Assembly: GCA_046347625.1 (NCBI GenBank)
Contig: JAXMFU010000003.1
Coordinates: 744,001 to 808,000 of the forward strand
From: CAIMUS01 sp046347625
GTDB taxonomy: Bacteria; Pseudomonadota; Gammaproteobacteria; Competibacterales; Competibacteraceae
Length of the DNA: 64,000 nucleotides
Reading direction: 5' to 3'
In this document: positions 51,694 through 59,836 of the stretch, piece by piece
Numbering within the stretch: position 1 is the stretch's first letter
Layout: every line of letters starts with the position of its first letter
Notes under the pieces: model-generated
Told to the model about the DNA's origin: nothing
What the model saw: the letters and a program-made list of their open reading frames with translations, nothing else
Databases searched by the model: none
Program-made: the position numbers and the translations under genes

Positions 51694-53139
51694 CTAGTCC
51701 TCCTCCAGCTTGTCGGATATTTTTTCTTTGTAGGCACGGTCGAATTCTCTGCCGAATATACTCCAGACATCTTCTTCAGATTCTTTGGCAATTTCTGCAT
51801 ACAGTATCGTATACAGATCCCAGTAGCGAGCTTTGCGGTATGCCGGTAGTACATTACTCAGCAATGAGGACCGCCCCAGGTAGGCCGCCAGTGTCTCAGG
51901 GTCGAAGCGCTGCAATAGATACTGAAGCGAATCCCGCATACCTGTCACCATCGCCATTTGATGGGATTCGATGTCGCTTAAACTCTCTTCCAGGGCCTGC
52001 GCCATAGGAAGGTAAGCCGGGTCGCGCGGTCCGAGCAGCAGGCGCATGGCTTTGTCTGCAGTGGGAGCCGTCTTGAGCGGATTGTTCTCCCGTGGGCCGA
52101 TGGTGGTCAAATCACGGATGCCGATCGTTTTCTTGATTTCATAGCGGGACCGCAGGATGTTCATCAGCCCCTGCACGGTGTGACGAAAGGCAAACCCCAG
52201 TTCCCGCATCAGGGTGGAGGCATCGCCGCCCAGCGGCAGATCGGGTGGCAAGCCGGCCCCTGCCAGAAACGCCTGTAGCGAGGCGGCTTCACCGGTGGCC
52301 GCTGTTCCCGTCGGGACGGGCGGCGCCGCCACCGGCGTGGTAAACTCCGGTATATCAGAAAATAGAGAGTTCAGCTCCTTGGGCGGCGCCTGCTCGGAAC
52401 CGGCACGCCCGGTCCTGGGATCGGATGTCCCGGAGCGGTTCCACTCCGGGAGTCGGCTCTCCGGTTCGAAGGACGGCACCGGCGTTGGTTCGGCTGCATC
52501 GAGCAATGCTCCAAGATCCGGTTCCTCGGAAACCACGTCGTCCGGTACGGGCGGCTCATCTTCGGATTCCGCAAGTAACTTTGCAAGGTCCAATTCATCC
52601 GGAAAAAGAGCTTCTGCATCAGAATGCGTTTCTCCAGACTCCTGCACTGAAGCGCTCGAATTTATCTTTTCCGGCAGGGGGGACCCGGGCGCCGAGGCAA
52701 AGCGTTTCGAGGTCGGAGATAAAGCGTCGTCGAATGAAAATGGGGTACGACTGATAACGGTGGTTGGCACTGCAGGCCGACGGACCTTCCCGCCGCTATC
52801 GGCGAGAGGCAACTTGGTTAAAGTAATGCTCACCCGAATATCGTATCTGCCGAGGCTGATGATATCATCATCTTCGAGAAGGACGCTTTGACCTTTTCCA
52901 AGCGCCTGAGTGGAGTGGTTGACAAAGACGCCATTCGCACTGGTATCGGTAAGATAATAGAGTCCGTTCCTATATTCGATATAACAATGCTTTCTGGAAA
53001 GCACATTTTCTGGATCGGGCAATATCCAGTCGTTATCCTGGCCCCGGCCGATGGCAACATGGCCGAAGTCGACGACATAGGTCGTCGTGGGAATGGGCGC
53101 CGAGATCAATGTGCTGATAATCGTTAGCGTAAGTGGCAT
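51694..53139 (-). CDS. FHA-domain protein of the type VI-associated TagH/ImpI type
   Basis: The 481-residue protein has an N-terminal FHA domain (about residues 22-95) with GRGQDNDWILPD, LSRKHCYIEY and DTSANGVFVN, the phosphothreonine-binding residues G-R, S-R-x-H and N-G. An acidic, proline-rich linker of about 180 residues follows, then a conserved C-terminal domain (about 300-480) typical of type VI FHA proteins: LGFAFRHTVQGLMNILRSRYEIKK, RENNPLKTAPTADKAMRLLLG and LLQRFDPETLA. In known systems Fha is the kinase substrate that switches secretion on. It is the first gene of the block; the kinase gene follows after 183 bases. There are no Tss genes. Confidence 0.9.
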   Translation of the reverse strand: MPLTLTIISTLISAPIPTTTYVVDFGHVAIGRGQDNDWILPDPENVLSRKHCYIEYRNGLYYLTDTSANGVFVNHSTQALGKGQSVLLEDDDIISLGRYDIRVSITLTKLPLADSGGKVRRPAVPTTVISRTPFSFDDALSPTSKRFASAPGSPLPEKINSSASVQESGETHSDAEALFPDELDLAKLLAESEDEPPVPDDVVSEEPDLGALLDAAEPTPVPSFEPESRLPEWNRSGTSDPRTGRAGSEQAPPKELNSLFSDIPEFTTPVAAPPVPTGTAATGEAASLQAFLAGAGLPPDLPLGGDASTLMRELGFAFRHTVQGLMNILRSRYEIKKTIGIRDLTTIGPRENNPLKTAPTADKAMRLLLGPRDPAYLPMAQALEESLSDIESHQMAMVTGMRDSLQYLLQRFDPETLAAYLGRSSLLSNVLPAYRKARYWDLYTILYAEIAKESEEDVWSIFGREFDRAYKEKISDKLEED

Positions 53140-53185
53140 GTGATTGTGCGGTCGAGCCGGTCTATCGAGGCGGTCATTATAGTAC

Positions 53186-53588
53186 GGGCGTAACCAGTCG
53201 CCCGCTCTGCCGGGTAGTGTTCCGAAAGTGTTGTTGACAGGACTTACGAAAATACCCTTTAGCTAAGCAACTCACCACTGTCATTCCGGCTGGGACGCCG
53301 GAATCCAGCAGCCATGGAGGGCAAGCGTCTGGATTCCCGCTTACGCGGGAATGACAGTTTGCGTAAATCCTGGTTAATGGTATGGAGAAGAGGATTGATC
53401 TGAACGCCTCCGATCTGTCACAACAACACTTCTGGAACACTACCCTCTGCCGTAGGAGCGAACTTACTCGCGAATGGAGCCGGCGCCGGCACGCCGGCGC
53501 GGTCGCGGACATGGCTCGCTCCTACCGGTGTTTTAAAGGGACGTGGTCAGCGCTCGACGGTCCATGGCGCGCCCGACGGGTTACGCCC
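53186..53588. repeat. MITE-A copy 4, interrupted by MITE-B
   Basis: Starts GGGCGTAACCAGTCG and ends CGACGGGTTACGCCC. A 232-base MITE-B plus an 8-base target duplication splits it after 27 bases; without these the element would be about 163 bases, like its relatives. Confidence 0.92.
53213..53444 (+). repeat. MITE-B copy 2 with 8-base target duplication
   Basis: A 232-base element with ends GGTAGTGTTCC and GGAACACTACC. The direct repeat CTCTGCCG lies on both sides (53205-53212 and 53445-53452), so it jumped into MITE-A. Confidence 0.95.
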
Positions 53589-53782
53589 ATTTGGCGCGGC
53601 CATAGCCGATCCGTGAACCGACGATCTGGATAGAAAAACCGTTCTCCTGCATGGCAGGATAGCAAAACCGGGGCGGCAGTCGCCGGTGGTGAACTCCTGG
53701 TAATGGCCGACGCACTGTGATTATCGCACAGGCGATCGAAGTGGCATAATAATATCTGTTCTGACTACTTTGAAGTTTTGCT

Positions 53783-54568
53783 ATGCCGTGCCGCCTGATC
53801 GATCTTTCGATTCCTCTGGAAAATGAGGTTCTTTCCGATCCGGCTCCGTTTGCGCCCCGGATCCACTATATCGACCATAAAATGTCGGTTTCGCAACTGT
53901 GCGCCTTTTTCCCCGGTCTGAAACCGGAGGACCTGCCCGATGGCGAAGCCTGGGCCATCGAGAAAATCGAACTGATTACTCACAACGGCACCCATCTGGA
54001 TGCCCCGTATCACTTTGCCTCGACCATGAATGAGGGGGAGCGCGCACTGACCATCGATGAGGTCCCCCTGGAGTGGTGTTTCCGGCCCGGCGTCAAGCTC
54101 GATTTTCGCCGTTTTCCCGACGGCCATGTGGTCACTGCCGTCGAGGTCGAAGCGGAACTGGACCGGATCGGCTATTGCCTGCAACCGCTCGATATCGTGG
54201 TCATCAACACCCGTGCCGGCGCGGCCTACGGGCAGCCGGATTATGTCGACGCCGGCTGTGGCATGGGTGCCGAGGCCACGCTTTACCTGCTGGAGCGCGG
54301 GGTACGTCTGACCGGCACCGATGGCTGGTCCTGGGATGCCCCGTTCGTCTATACCGCCACGCGCTATGCCGCCGGCGGCGATCCCCGGCTCATTTGGGAA
54401 GGCCATAAAGCCGGCCGGAAAATCGGTTATTGTCATCTGGAAAAGTTGCACAACCTGGAAGCTCTGCCACCTTACGGCTTCACGCTCGCCTGCTTTCCGG
54501 TCAAGATTCGCGGCGCCTCCGCCGGCTGGACCCGGGCCGTCGCAATTCTGGAAGCCGAGGACTCGTGA
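53783..54568 (+). CDS. cyclase-family (kynurenine formamidase-like) metal hydrolase
   Basis: The 261-residue protein has the family motif HNGTHLDAPYHF (about residues 70-81), whose His and Asp bind Zn or Mn, plus the opening LIDLSIPLEN and the later GTDGWSWDAPF and GHKAGRKIGYCHLEKLHNLEALP. Relatives open cyclic amides or formylkynurenine. The exact substrate is unknown. It is followed 108 bases later on the same strand by a P-loop kinase gene. Confidence 0.88.
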   Translation: MPCRLIDLSIPLENEVLSDPAPFAPRIHYIDHKMSVSQLCAFFPGLKPEDLPDGEAWAIEKIELITHNGTHLDAPYHFASTMNEGERALTIDEVPLEWCFRPGVKLDFRRFPDGHVVTAVEVEAELDRIGYCLQPLDIVVINTRAGAAYGQPDYVDAGCGMGAEATLYLLERGVRLTGTDGWSWDAPFVYTATRYAAGGDPRLIWEGHKAGRKIGYCHLEKLHNLEALPPYGFTLACFPVKIRGASAGWTRAVAILEAEDS

Positions 54569-54676
54569 AATCGGCGGCTTGTAGCCATTTATTCCAGTGG
54601 TCTCCCGAAACATGCCCGGGCCACGTCGGTAAGCGTAAGGCGTTGGTCGTATCCCAGCTCGATTCCATCCCTCATA

Positions 54677-55291
54677 ATGATCGACAATGACTTGAAAGCG
54701 ATAACGGTAATTAAGCAAGGGTATGTGGTTTTCATTGGCGGCGCCACCGGCGCCGGCAAGACCACGTTGGCGTGGCACTTGATCCGCGACCAGGGTTTCA
54801 CGGCCCTGGTTTCGGTCGATTATCTCCGCGAAGCACTCCGCGCCCACTCGTTGTGGCCGGAGGGCAAAGTGCCCGTCGAACTCCGGGAATCTTCTTATGT
54901 TTCCACCGATTTTCTGTCCCAGAGTGATTATCTGGTGGAATCGATTGGCCGAGTTGCCGAGCGCATGCTGAAAAAGGGGGAAACCGGAGTCATCGAAGGC
55001 GTGAATCTGGTGCCGTCGCAACTCAGTGGGCTGCTCGCCGGGCCGTTGAAGGGCAGGCACCTGTTTGTCATGCTGACGGTGGGTCTGGAGAGTCGACACC
55101 GGGAACGCCTCGGCACGCGCGGAAAAAGATACCTCGACCACGCGCCTACCATCACCACGATTGGAAAGCTGCTGCGCGCGGACGCCGAAACACTCGCTCG
55201 AAACGCGCCGGACCTTAATATCGTCTGCCTGGATGCCTCGGGGGCGGTCGCCACTACCGCGCAGGCCATGCGGCACTATCTCAAGCCCTAG
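54677..55291 (+). CDS. P-loop kinase, 2-phosphoglycerate-kinase-like
   Basis: The 204-residue protein has Walker A GGATGAGKTT (about residues 21-30), then SVDYLREALRAHSLW and VIEGVNLVPSQL, as in the kinase/zeta-like P-loop group annotated as 2-phosphoglycerate kinase. A later region HRERLGTRGKRYLDHAP resembles a lid. The phosphate acceptor is uncertain; zeta-type toxins are a distant alternative. It is convergent with parB. Confidence 0.75.
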   Translation: MIDNDLKAITVIKQGYVVFIGGATGAGKTTLAWHLIRDQGFTALVSVDYLREALRAHSLWPEGKVPVELRESSYVSTDFLSQSDYLVESIGRVAERMLKKGETGVIEGVNLVPSQLSGLLAGPLKGRHLFVMLTVGLESRHRERLGTRGKRYLDHAPTITTIGKLLRADAETLARNAPDLNIVCLDASGAVATTAQAMRHYLKP

Positions 55292-55325
55292 GGCGCTGGC
55301 CGGACCTTCCCTACCAACCACCCAC

Positions 55326-56216
55326 CTAGTGTTCTCCAACCGAGTTTGCCGGCCTGGCATCTGAATGCTGATTTCGCAACAGGCGTTCGGCGCTTTCCAG
55401 ACAGGTCAGCAAATCGGGGTTCGCAACGGAATCACCGGCCGCTGCGACAAGCCGAAACCGCTGGATAGCCAGCAGTAGCTTTCTGGTCGCCTGTTGCAGC
55501 CCGAAAACTTGCCCATTTGGGCATGTTTTTGTCGTGTCGTTGAGTACGCCCAACCAGCGCCGTACGGTATTGGGAGATTTACCCAGAATAATCGAAAGAG
55601 CAGGTCGTAGAGCCTTTTGACTCGTTCGCGGGCGACCTTCACGCTCCACATAGCCGGCGGCCCGCAGACGCTGTACCAGCAGCAGGAGTTCTTCCCTCGT
55701 GTAATCGCGCCGTTGCGTGTTGGCGCTGGTTTCTATGGCCAGTGCCCGCTCCGGTTCAGCCACCGCATCGAAGGGCAATCGCATTACCGCAACCTGCTCG
55801 ACCACCCATGTCGCCAAGCTTTGTAATCGCTCTATACAGGCTGTCTGTTTTGCGGAAAGATGGGCGGATTCCCATCCAGTCAAATTCAGCCACTGCTGGG
55901 TACGTGCTGTTGGATCGGCCATCGCCAGTAGCCGCAGTGCCGCGATTCGATGACCACCATCGAGCAACCGGCCGTTGACGTCCACTACCGGCGGCTCGAT
56001 CAGCCCGACGGCGGCAATCGATTCGGCCAGATCGATAAGATAGTAGGGCTTGAGCGTTCGGCTGTCGCCGGCCGGGCGCGGTTGAATCGCCTCGAGCGCC
56101 AGGCTTCCCCGTTCGGCCTGCTCGCGCTCCAGCCAGTCTTGGGCCTGCTTTGCCTGAGCTCGTCCCGCCTCGGCGGCACCACTTTGTAATAAGCGGTTGC
56201 TCGCACGCTTAGCCAT
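55326..56216 (-). CDS. parB: ParB-family partition protein
   Basis: The 296-residue protein has a ParB/sulfiredoxin-like N-domain: LIDLAESIAAVGLIEPPVVDVNGRLLDGGHRIAALRLLA (about residues 63-100 as a whole, with GGHR as the CTPase-type core). A helix-turn-helix follows (ILGKSPNTVRRWLGVL, about 225-240). It pairs with ParA to segregate low-copy replicons. It overlaps the parA stop by 8 bases. The parS site was not identified. The HTH-to-core spacing is longer than in chromosomal Spo0J, closer to plasmid proteins. Confidence 0.85.
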   Translation of the reverse strand: MAKRASNRLLQSGAAEAGRAQAKQAQDWLEREQAERGSLALEAIQPRPAGDSRTLKPYYLIDLAESIAAVGLIEPPVVDVNGRLLDGGHRIAALRLLAMADPTARTQQWLNLTGWESAHLSAKQTACIERLQSLATWVVEQVAVMRLPFDAVAEPERALAIETSANTQRRDYTREELLLLVQRLRAAGYVEREGRPRTSQKALRPALSIILGKSPNTVRRWLGVLNDTTKTCPNGQVFGLQQATRKLLLAIQRFRLVAAAGDSVANPDLLTCLESAERLLRNQHSDARPANSVGEH

Positions 56217-56946
56217 GTTTGAGCCACTCTACCAGTGCCAGCAGATCCGCCACACTCCGGCAGTTCGGCGTCGCTGCCATTACGGGAGTACGTTCCGTAG
56301 TGGCCAGCGCCAGGGCGACATCCTGCCTGACCAGCAAGCGCTCGATCCCGGGAAATAAAGCCGCCAGCGCGGAGTCGAGTTCTTTGTCCAGCGCCCGACG
56401 GGAATCGACCCGGCTCATGACCAGCGCCCAGCGCTGAGCGCCCTGTCTTTTCTTTTGCCGCCGGGCGTTCAGGGCTTCGATGACACGAGCGGCACCTTGA
56501 ATGGCAAAAGGGTGGGCATCGACCACGATCAAGGCAATATCGGCGGCGACCAGGCCAAGCCGCTCCAGATGATCCCAACCGGGGGGACAATCGAAAATGA
56601 CGGCATCATAGGCATCGGGTTCCTTAGGGTAAGCAGCTACTGCATCCGCCAGTGCTTCAGGATCCAGGCGATTCACATCATGACCTTTTAATCCTGGCCC
56701 ACCCGGTAGTACCCATAAATTTGCAGTCGCCTGGACGGGTAGGGGATACTGACCCAGCAACAGCTCTGCTGAGCCTGGTAAGGTAGGGTCCGCCCCCAAG
56801 CCCCAAGCCGCATTACTCTGTGGATCCAGATCGATCAACAAAACTCGACTTCCCTGATCGGCCAGGACAGAGGCTATCCCACAAGCAACGGTGGTTTTGC
56901 CTACCCCACCTTTGCCGGCCGCCACCGCGATTCGTAATTGCGTCAT
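56209..56946 (-). CDS. parA: ParA-family partition ATPase
   Basis: The 245-residue protein (start ATG 56946; two further in-frame starts lie up to 24 bases upstream) has the deviant Walker A GKGGVGKTT (about residues 10-18), LLIDLDPQSNAAWGLG, VIFDCPPGWDHL and a switch region. There is no N-terminal DNA-binding domain, so it is the small type Ib-like or chromosomal form. It drives segregation with ParB. Its presence 36 kb from rep supports a stable low-copy plasmid or chromid. Confidence 0.9.
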   Translation of the reverse strand: MTQLRIAVAAGKGGVGKTTVACGIASVLADQGSRVLLIDLDPQSNAAWGLGADPTLPGSAELLLGQYPLPVQATANLWVLPGGPGLKGHDVNRLDPEALADAVAAYPKEPDAYDAVIFDCPPGWDHLERLGLVAADIALIVVDAHPFAIQGAARVIEALNARRQKKRQGAQRWALVMSRVDSRRALDKELDSALAALFPGIERLLVRQDVALALATTERTPVMAATPNCRSVADLLALVEWLKHG

Positions 56947-56981
56947 CGACAACCTGTTCCTCATAATCATTAATTTCTAGT

Positions 56982-57365
56982 GGGCGTAACCAGTCGTCCG
57001 CTCTGGTGTAGGAGCGAGCCCGGCTCGCGACTTGAGCGGGCGCCGGCTTGCCGGCGCGGTCGCGAGCCGGGCTCGCTCCTACCGGGGCTTGGTAGTGTTC
57101 CGAAAGTGTTGTTGACAGGACTTACGAAAATACCCTTTAGCTAAGCAACTCACCACTGTCATTCCGGCTGGGACGCCGGAATCCAGCAGCCATGGAGGGC
57201 AAGCGTCTGGATTCCCGCTTACGCGGGAATGACAGTTTGCGTAAATCCTGGTTAATTGTATGGAGAAGAGGATTGATCTGAACGCCTCCGATCTGTCACA
57301 ACAACACTTCTGGAACACTACCGTCAGCACTTGACGGTCCATAGCGCGCTCGACGGGTTACGCCC
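56982..57365. repeat. MITE-A copy 5, interrupted by MITE-B
   Basis: Ends GGGCGTAACCAGTCG and CGACGGGTTACGCCC. MITE-B splits it at about 57091. Compared with the intact 27501 copy, about 12 bases at the insertion point (TAAAGGGACGTT) are missing, so this insertion was followed by a small deletion or came by recombination. Confidence 0.92.
57091..57322 (+). repeat. MITE-B copy 3, nested in MITE-A
   Basis: A 232-base element, almost identical to 53213-53444 and in the same orientation. No target duplication; see the MITE-A entry for the 12-base loss at this site. Confidence 0.94.
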
Positions 57366-57396
57366 ATTTCTAATAACGAACGGTAGCAAAATTTTT

Positions 57397-57690
57397 TCAT
57401 CGATTCATCCTGCAATCGACAATTATTTGGGTCAGTCTTGAAGCGTGGTCCTCCTTCGGGCTTCCGTCGGACAAGACCGACTGCCGCCATGCGATGGAGT
57501 CAGCAACCTCCTCCCAACCGGGCTGGTGCGTAATCCAGTGAGTCCGCCCGGCAAATTCCTGGAAAGCCGTCACCGCTTTGGAATGGCGATAGCGCTTGAA
57601 ATTGACCCGATTCATCGCCGCCGGGGTGACTCTGTCTTCAGAGGCGGCAATCAGCAGTAACGGCGCCCGGTGGTCATTAGTAAAATTGAC
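57397..57690 (-). pseudogene. C-terminal remnant of an alpha/beta hydrolase
   Basis: The minus strand encodes TNDHRAPLLLIAASEDRVTP, then MNRVNFKRYRHSKAV, AFQEFAGRTHWITHQPGWEEV: the acid-loop Asp and the catalytic His of an alpha/beta-hydrolase C-terminus. The nucleophile half is missing; upstream sequence is cut near 57690 beside the methyltransferase gene. Confidence 0.75.
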
Positions 57691-57714
57691 CGAGCATGTT
57701 AAAAAAGATGGTCG

Positions 57715-58392
57715 CTACGGTTTAGTGCCTGAATAAACGACAAAGCTGTAATTTTTGTACCAGCAGTTCACATCCTGAAAACCCGCTTCTTCGAGCCACG
57801 CCAGTTGCTCGACGAGGGTTGACATTTGATCCTCCTGCATTCGCTCTAACGCGGCTGCCAGCGTTGCCGGCGAGACCCCGGCCGCCTGAACCTGGGTCAA
57901 CCAATGCTGTCGATACCGCGCTTCAATAGCAGGACCAGCCCCCAAAACTTGGTCGGCATTAATGAAGACCCCTTTTGGCTTTATATGGTGATAGGCTTTT
58001 CTGAACAATTCCCTTTTTTCAGTCGCATTCAGATGGTGGATGGCCAAGGCGGAGACCACCGCCTCATAGGAACCGGTGAACGGGTCCATTGCAAAGTTAC
58101 CTGGCTTACATTCCACCTGAGCACCGCTTTCAGCCAAGCGAATCTTCGCGTGTGCCAGCATCGATTCCGAAACATCCAGCAACACCAGCCGGGCATTGGG
58201 AAACTGTCCCAGGACCTTAGCAGATAGTAAACCGGTACCGGCGCCAAGATCGAGCACCTCGATCTGTTGCTCCCGACTAAAAGGCAGAAGGCTTACCGCC
58301 GTGCCATAGAAGTCATCAAAGCACGGAATCAACTGCCGGCGGGTGTCGTCATAGCTCGCGGCGTACTTATCGAAGACTGTTTTTACCGTCAT
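57715..58392 (-). CDS. class I SAM methyltransferase
   Basis: The start is ATG 58392, giving 225 residues. Motif I is VLDLGAGTGLLSAKVL (about residues 47-62), followed by RLVLLDVSESMLAHAK, GNFAMDPF and VVSALAIHHL, as in the UbiE/CmoA/TrmR-like group. MTVKTVFDKYAASYDDTR is a typical N-terminus of small-molecule or tRNA methyltransferases. The longer upstream open frame is an IS3 relic and is not part of the protein. The substrate is unknown. Confidence 0.85.
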   Translation of the reverse strand: MTVKTVFDKYAASYDDTRRQLIPCFDDFYGTAVSLLPFSREQQIEVLDLGAGTGLLSAKVLGQFPNARLVLLDVSESMLAHAKIRLAESGAQVECKPGNFAMDPFTGSYEAVVSALAIHHLNATEKRELFRKAYHHIKPKGVFINADQVLGAGPAIEARYRQHWLTQVQAAGVSPATLAAALERMQEDQMSTLVEQLAWLEEAGFQDVNCWYKNYSFVVYSGTKP

Positions 58393-58455
58393 GATAGGCT
58401 CACTTTCAAGCGTTTGCACGGTAGATGGTATATCCAGCCGGCAGATAGCCAAGCC

Positions 58456-58575
58456 TGGTGGTTCCCGCGCGGTCTGTGCCAACGGACGCCCGGACTCCAC
58501 CGCCAATGTTACGGCTGACTCCTTAAAACTCAGCGGTATAGGTTTTCGCCTGCTTGCTCTCATGCCTCTCAGCAC
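58456..58575 (-). pseudogene. IS3-type orfA scrap (HTH start)
   Basis: MRASRRKPIPLSFKESAVTL and AVESGRPLAQTARE match the opening helix-turn-helix of IS3-family OrfA proteins, then the sequence breaks off. It lies in frame 60 bases before the methyltransferase start, so annotation tools would wrongly fuse the two. Confidence 0.6.
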
Positions 58576-58831
58576 ACACCTCTACATCGCTATGTTCCCA
58601 GGTGCCTAGCAGCATTACCTATTACAGCACTACCCGAAATCGCGCTGTGGTTCCACGATGGCGCGACGTGCCAACCCCAGCGGCTCTCGCAGCGCGGATT
58701 GTTGGCGGTGACAAGTCGTGGTGCATCCGGCCGGCGAGCCGCCGTCATGGTAAACTACAAGCCACCTCCCGCCGCCCGCTCCGCGCGAACGGCGCCTCGA
58801 TCCCACACTGAGACTGAACCAGGGGTAGACC

Positions 58832-59317
58832 TTGCCAGAGTTACCACGCGCCAGCGTTGAAATCACCCATCCCGATGGCCTGAACCTCCGCTTTGCGGAG
58901 CACCTGGCTTCGTTTCTCCTTAACCGACCTCATCCCCATGCGCCTTTCTGGCTGGGGCACTGGCTTGCGACGCTCGAAGATGAAGCTCTTTATCACCTGG
59001 AGGTCTTGTCGAGCCGTGCCCATCAAGCGCCGGAGTCGTTAGGAGAGGCTATCCACGATCTCTTGTTGGTCGTCGTCACCGCGACGGCGGCTGAAACCCG
59101 ACAACAGAAGCTTCACTTCCAAGAAGACGGGGTGATCACGGCTTTTGGCTGTCTTTGGTTGGCCTGTTGCTTGGAGCGCTTTGCGCGGGCCGGCTGGGTC
59201 GTGTTGACAGCACCGTGTTCTATTCTTCCCCAGGAAGAACAGCATATCGAGCTGACGGAGGCCGGGCGGCAGCAAGGTCAAGACTGGGCCTGCCAACTTA
59301 AGGCGATGATGCACTAA
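58832..59317 (+). CDS. hypothetical protein (161 residues)
   Basis: Unrecognised. The start is TTG 58832 behind AGGGG. The product is mixed helix with a central hydrophobic helix (AFGCLWLACCLERFARAGWVVL) and a C-terminal region like a winged helix end (HIELTEAGRQQGQDWACQL). The stretch before it, 58616-58831, holds no gene that I can support. Confidence 0.5.
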   Translation: MPELPRASVEITHPDGLNLRFAEHLASFLLNRPHPHAPFWLGHWLATLEDEALYHLEVLSSRAHQAPESLGEAIHDLLLVVVTATAAETRQQKLHFQEDGVITAFGCLWLACCLERFARAGWVVLTAPCSILPQEEQHIELTEAGRQQGQDWACQLKAMMH

Positions 59318-59605
59318 GGTCACGGTCGCTACCGGTCATTCGTATCGGGACGTACCGGAAAACCCGCGCCGGGGAGAGGCGCCGGCGGTGCCGCGACTTG
59401 ACGCTCGGGCGGCGGCAGGGTGCGTCTATCGCGCCCGAAACCCAGAAGGTCAGGCCCGAGCGGGGCCGGGTGCTCGGACCAGGAACGCAGTAAACCCTAG
59501 ACCCAGCCTCAGCGCGAGGGGATCGACGCTGGACCCGCGGCGCCACACGCCTAACGTGTCCAGCACGAACACCACGAACGATTTTGCCATGGAGTAATCT
59601 CTAAT
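59318..59605. other. intergenic stretch, no supported gene
   Basis: GC-rich sequence. A 41-codon minus-strand frame (59588 to about 59463) opens MAKSFVVFVLDTLGVW, but no ribosome site or family is seen. Otherwise nothing. Confidence 0.35.
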
Positions 59606-59732
59606 GGGCGTAACCCGTCGTCCGCTCTGGTGTAGGAGCGCGCCCGGCTCGCGACTTGAGCCGGCGCCGGCACGCCGGCGCGGTCGCGAGCCGGGCTCGC
59701 TCCGACACCAGCGCGGACGACGGGTTACGCCC
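59606..59732. repeat. MITE-A copy 6, near-perfect 127-base palindrome
   Basis: GGGCGTAACCCGTCGTCCGC and the inverse GCGGACGACGGGTTACGCCC close a hairpin that includes GTGTAGGAGCG/CGCTCCGACAC and GCGAGCCGGG. The right half of the normal MITE-A has been replaced by the inverse of the left half. Confidence 0.88.
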
Positions 59733-59836
59733 GAATCCGATTATGCAGAAAATCAGTGAGCCTGTGTTCCGCTGCAGGCCCTGTTCGCGCAGCGCCTCTA
59801 CCAGATCGCTTGTGCCTACGAGGGTAGATAGTTACG

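Noticed and set aside
53765..55360. 531-codon minus-strand open frame opposite the cyclase and P-loop kinase genes
   Set aside because: It spans two well-defined plus-strand genes with clear motifs; the minus product has no family.
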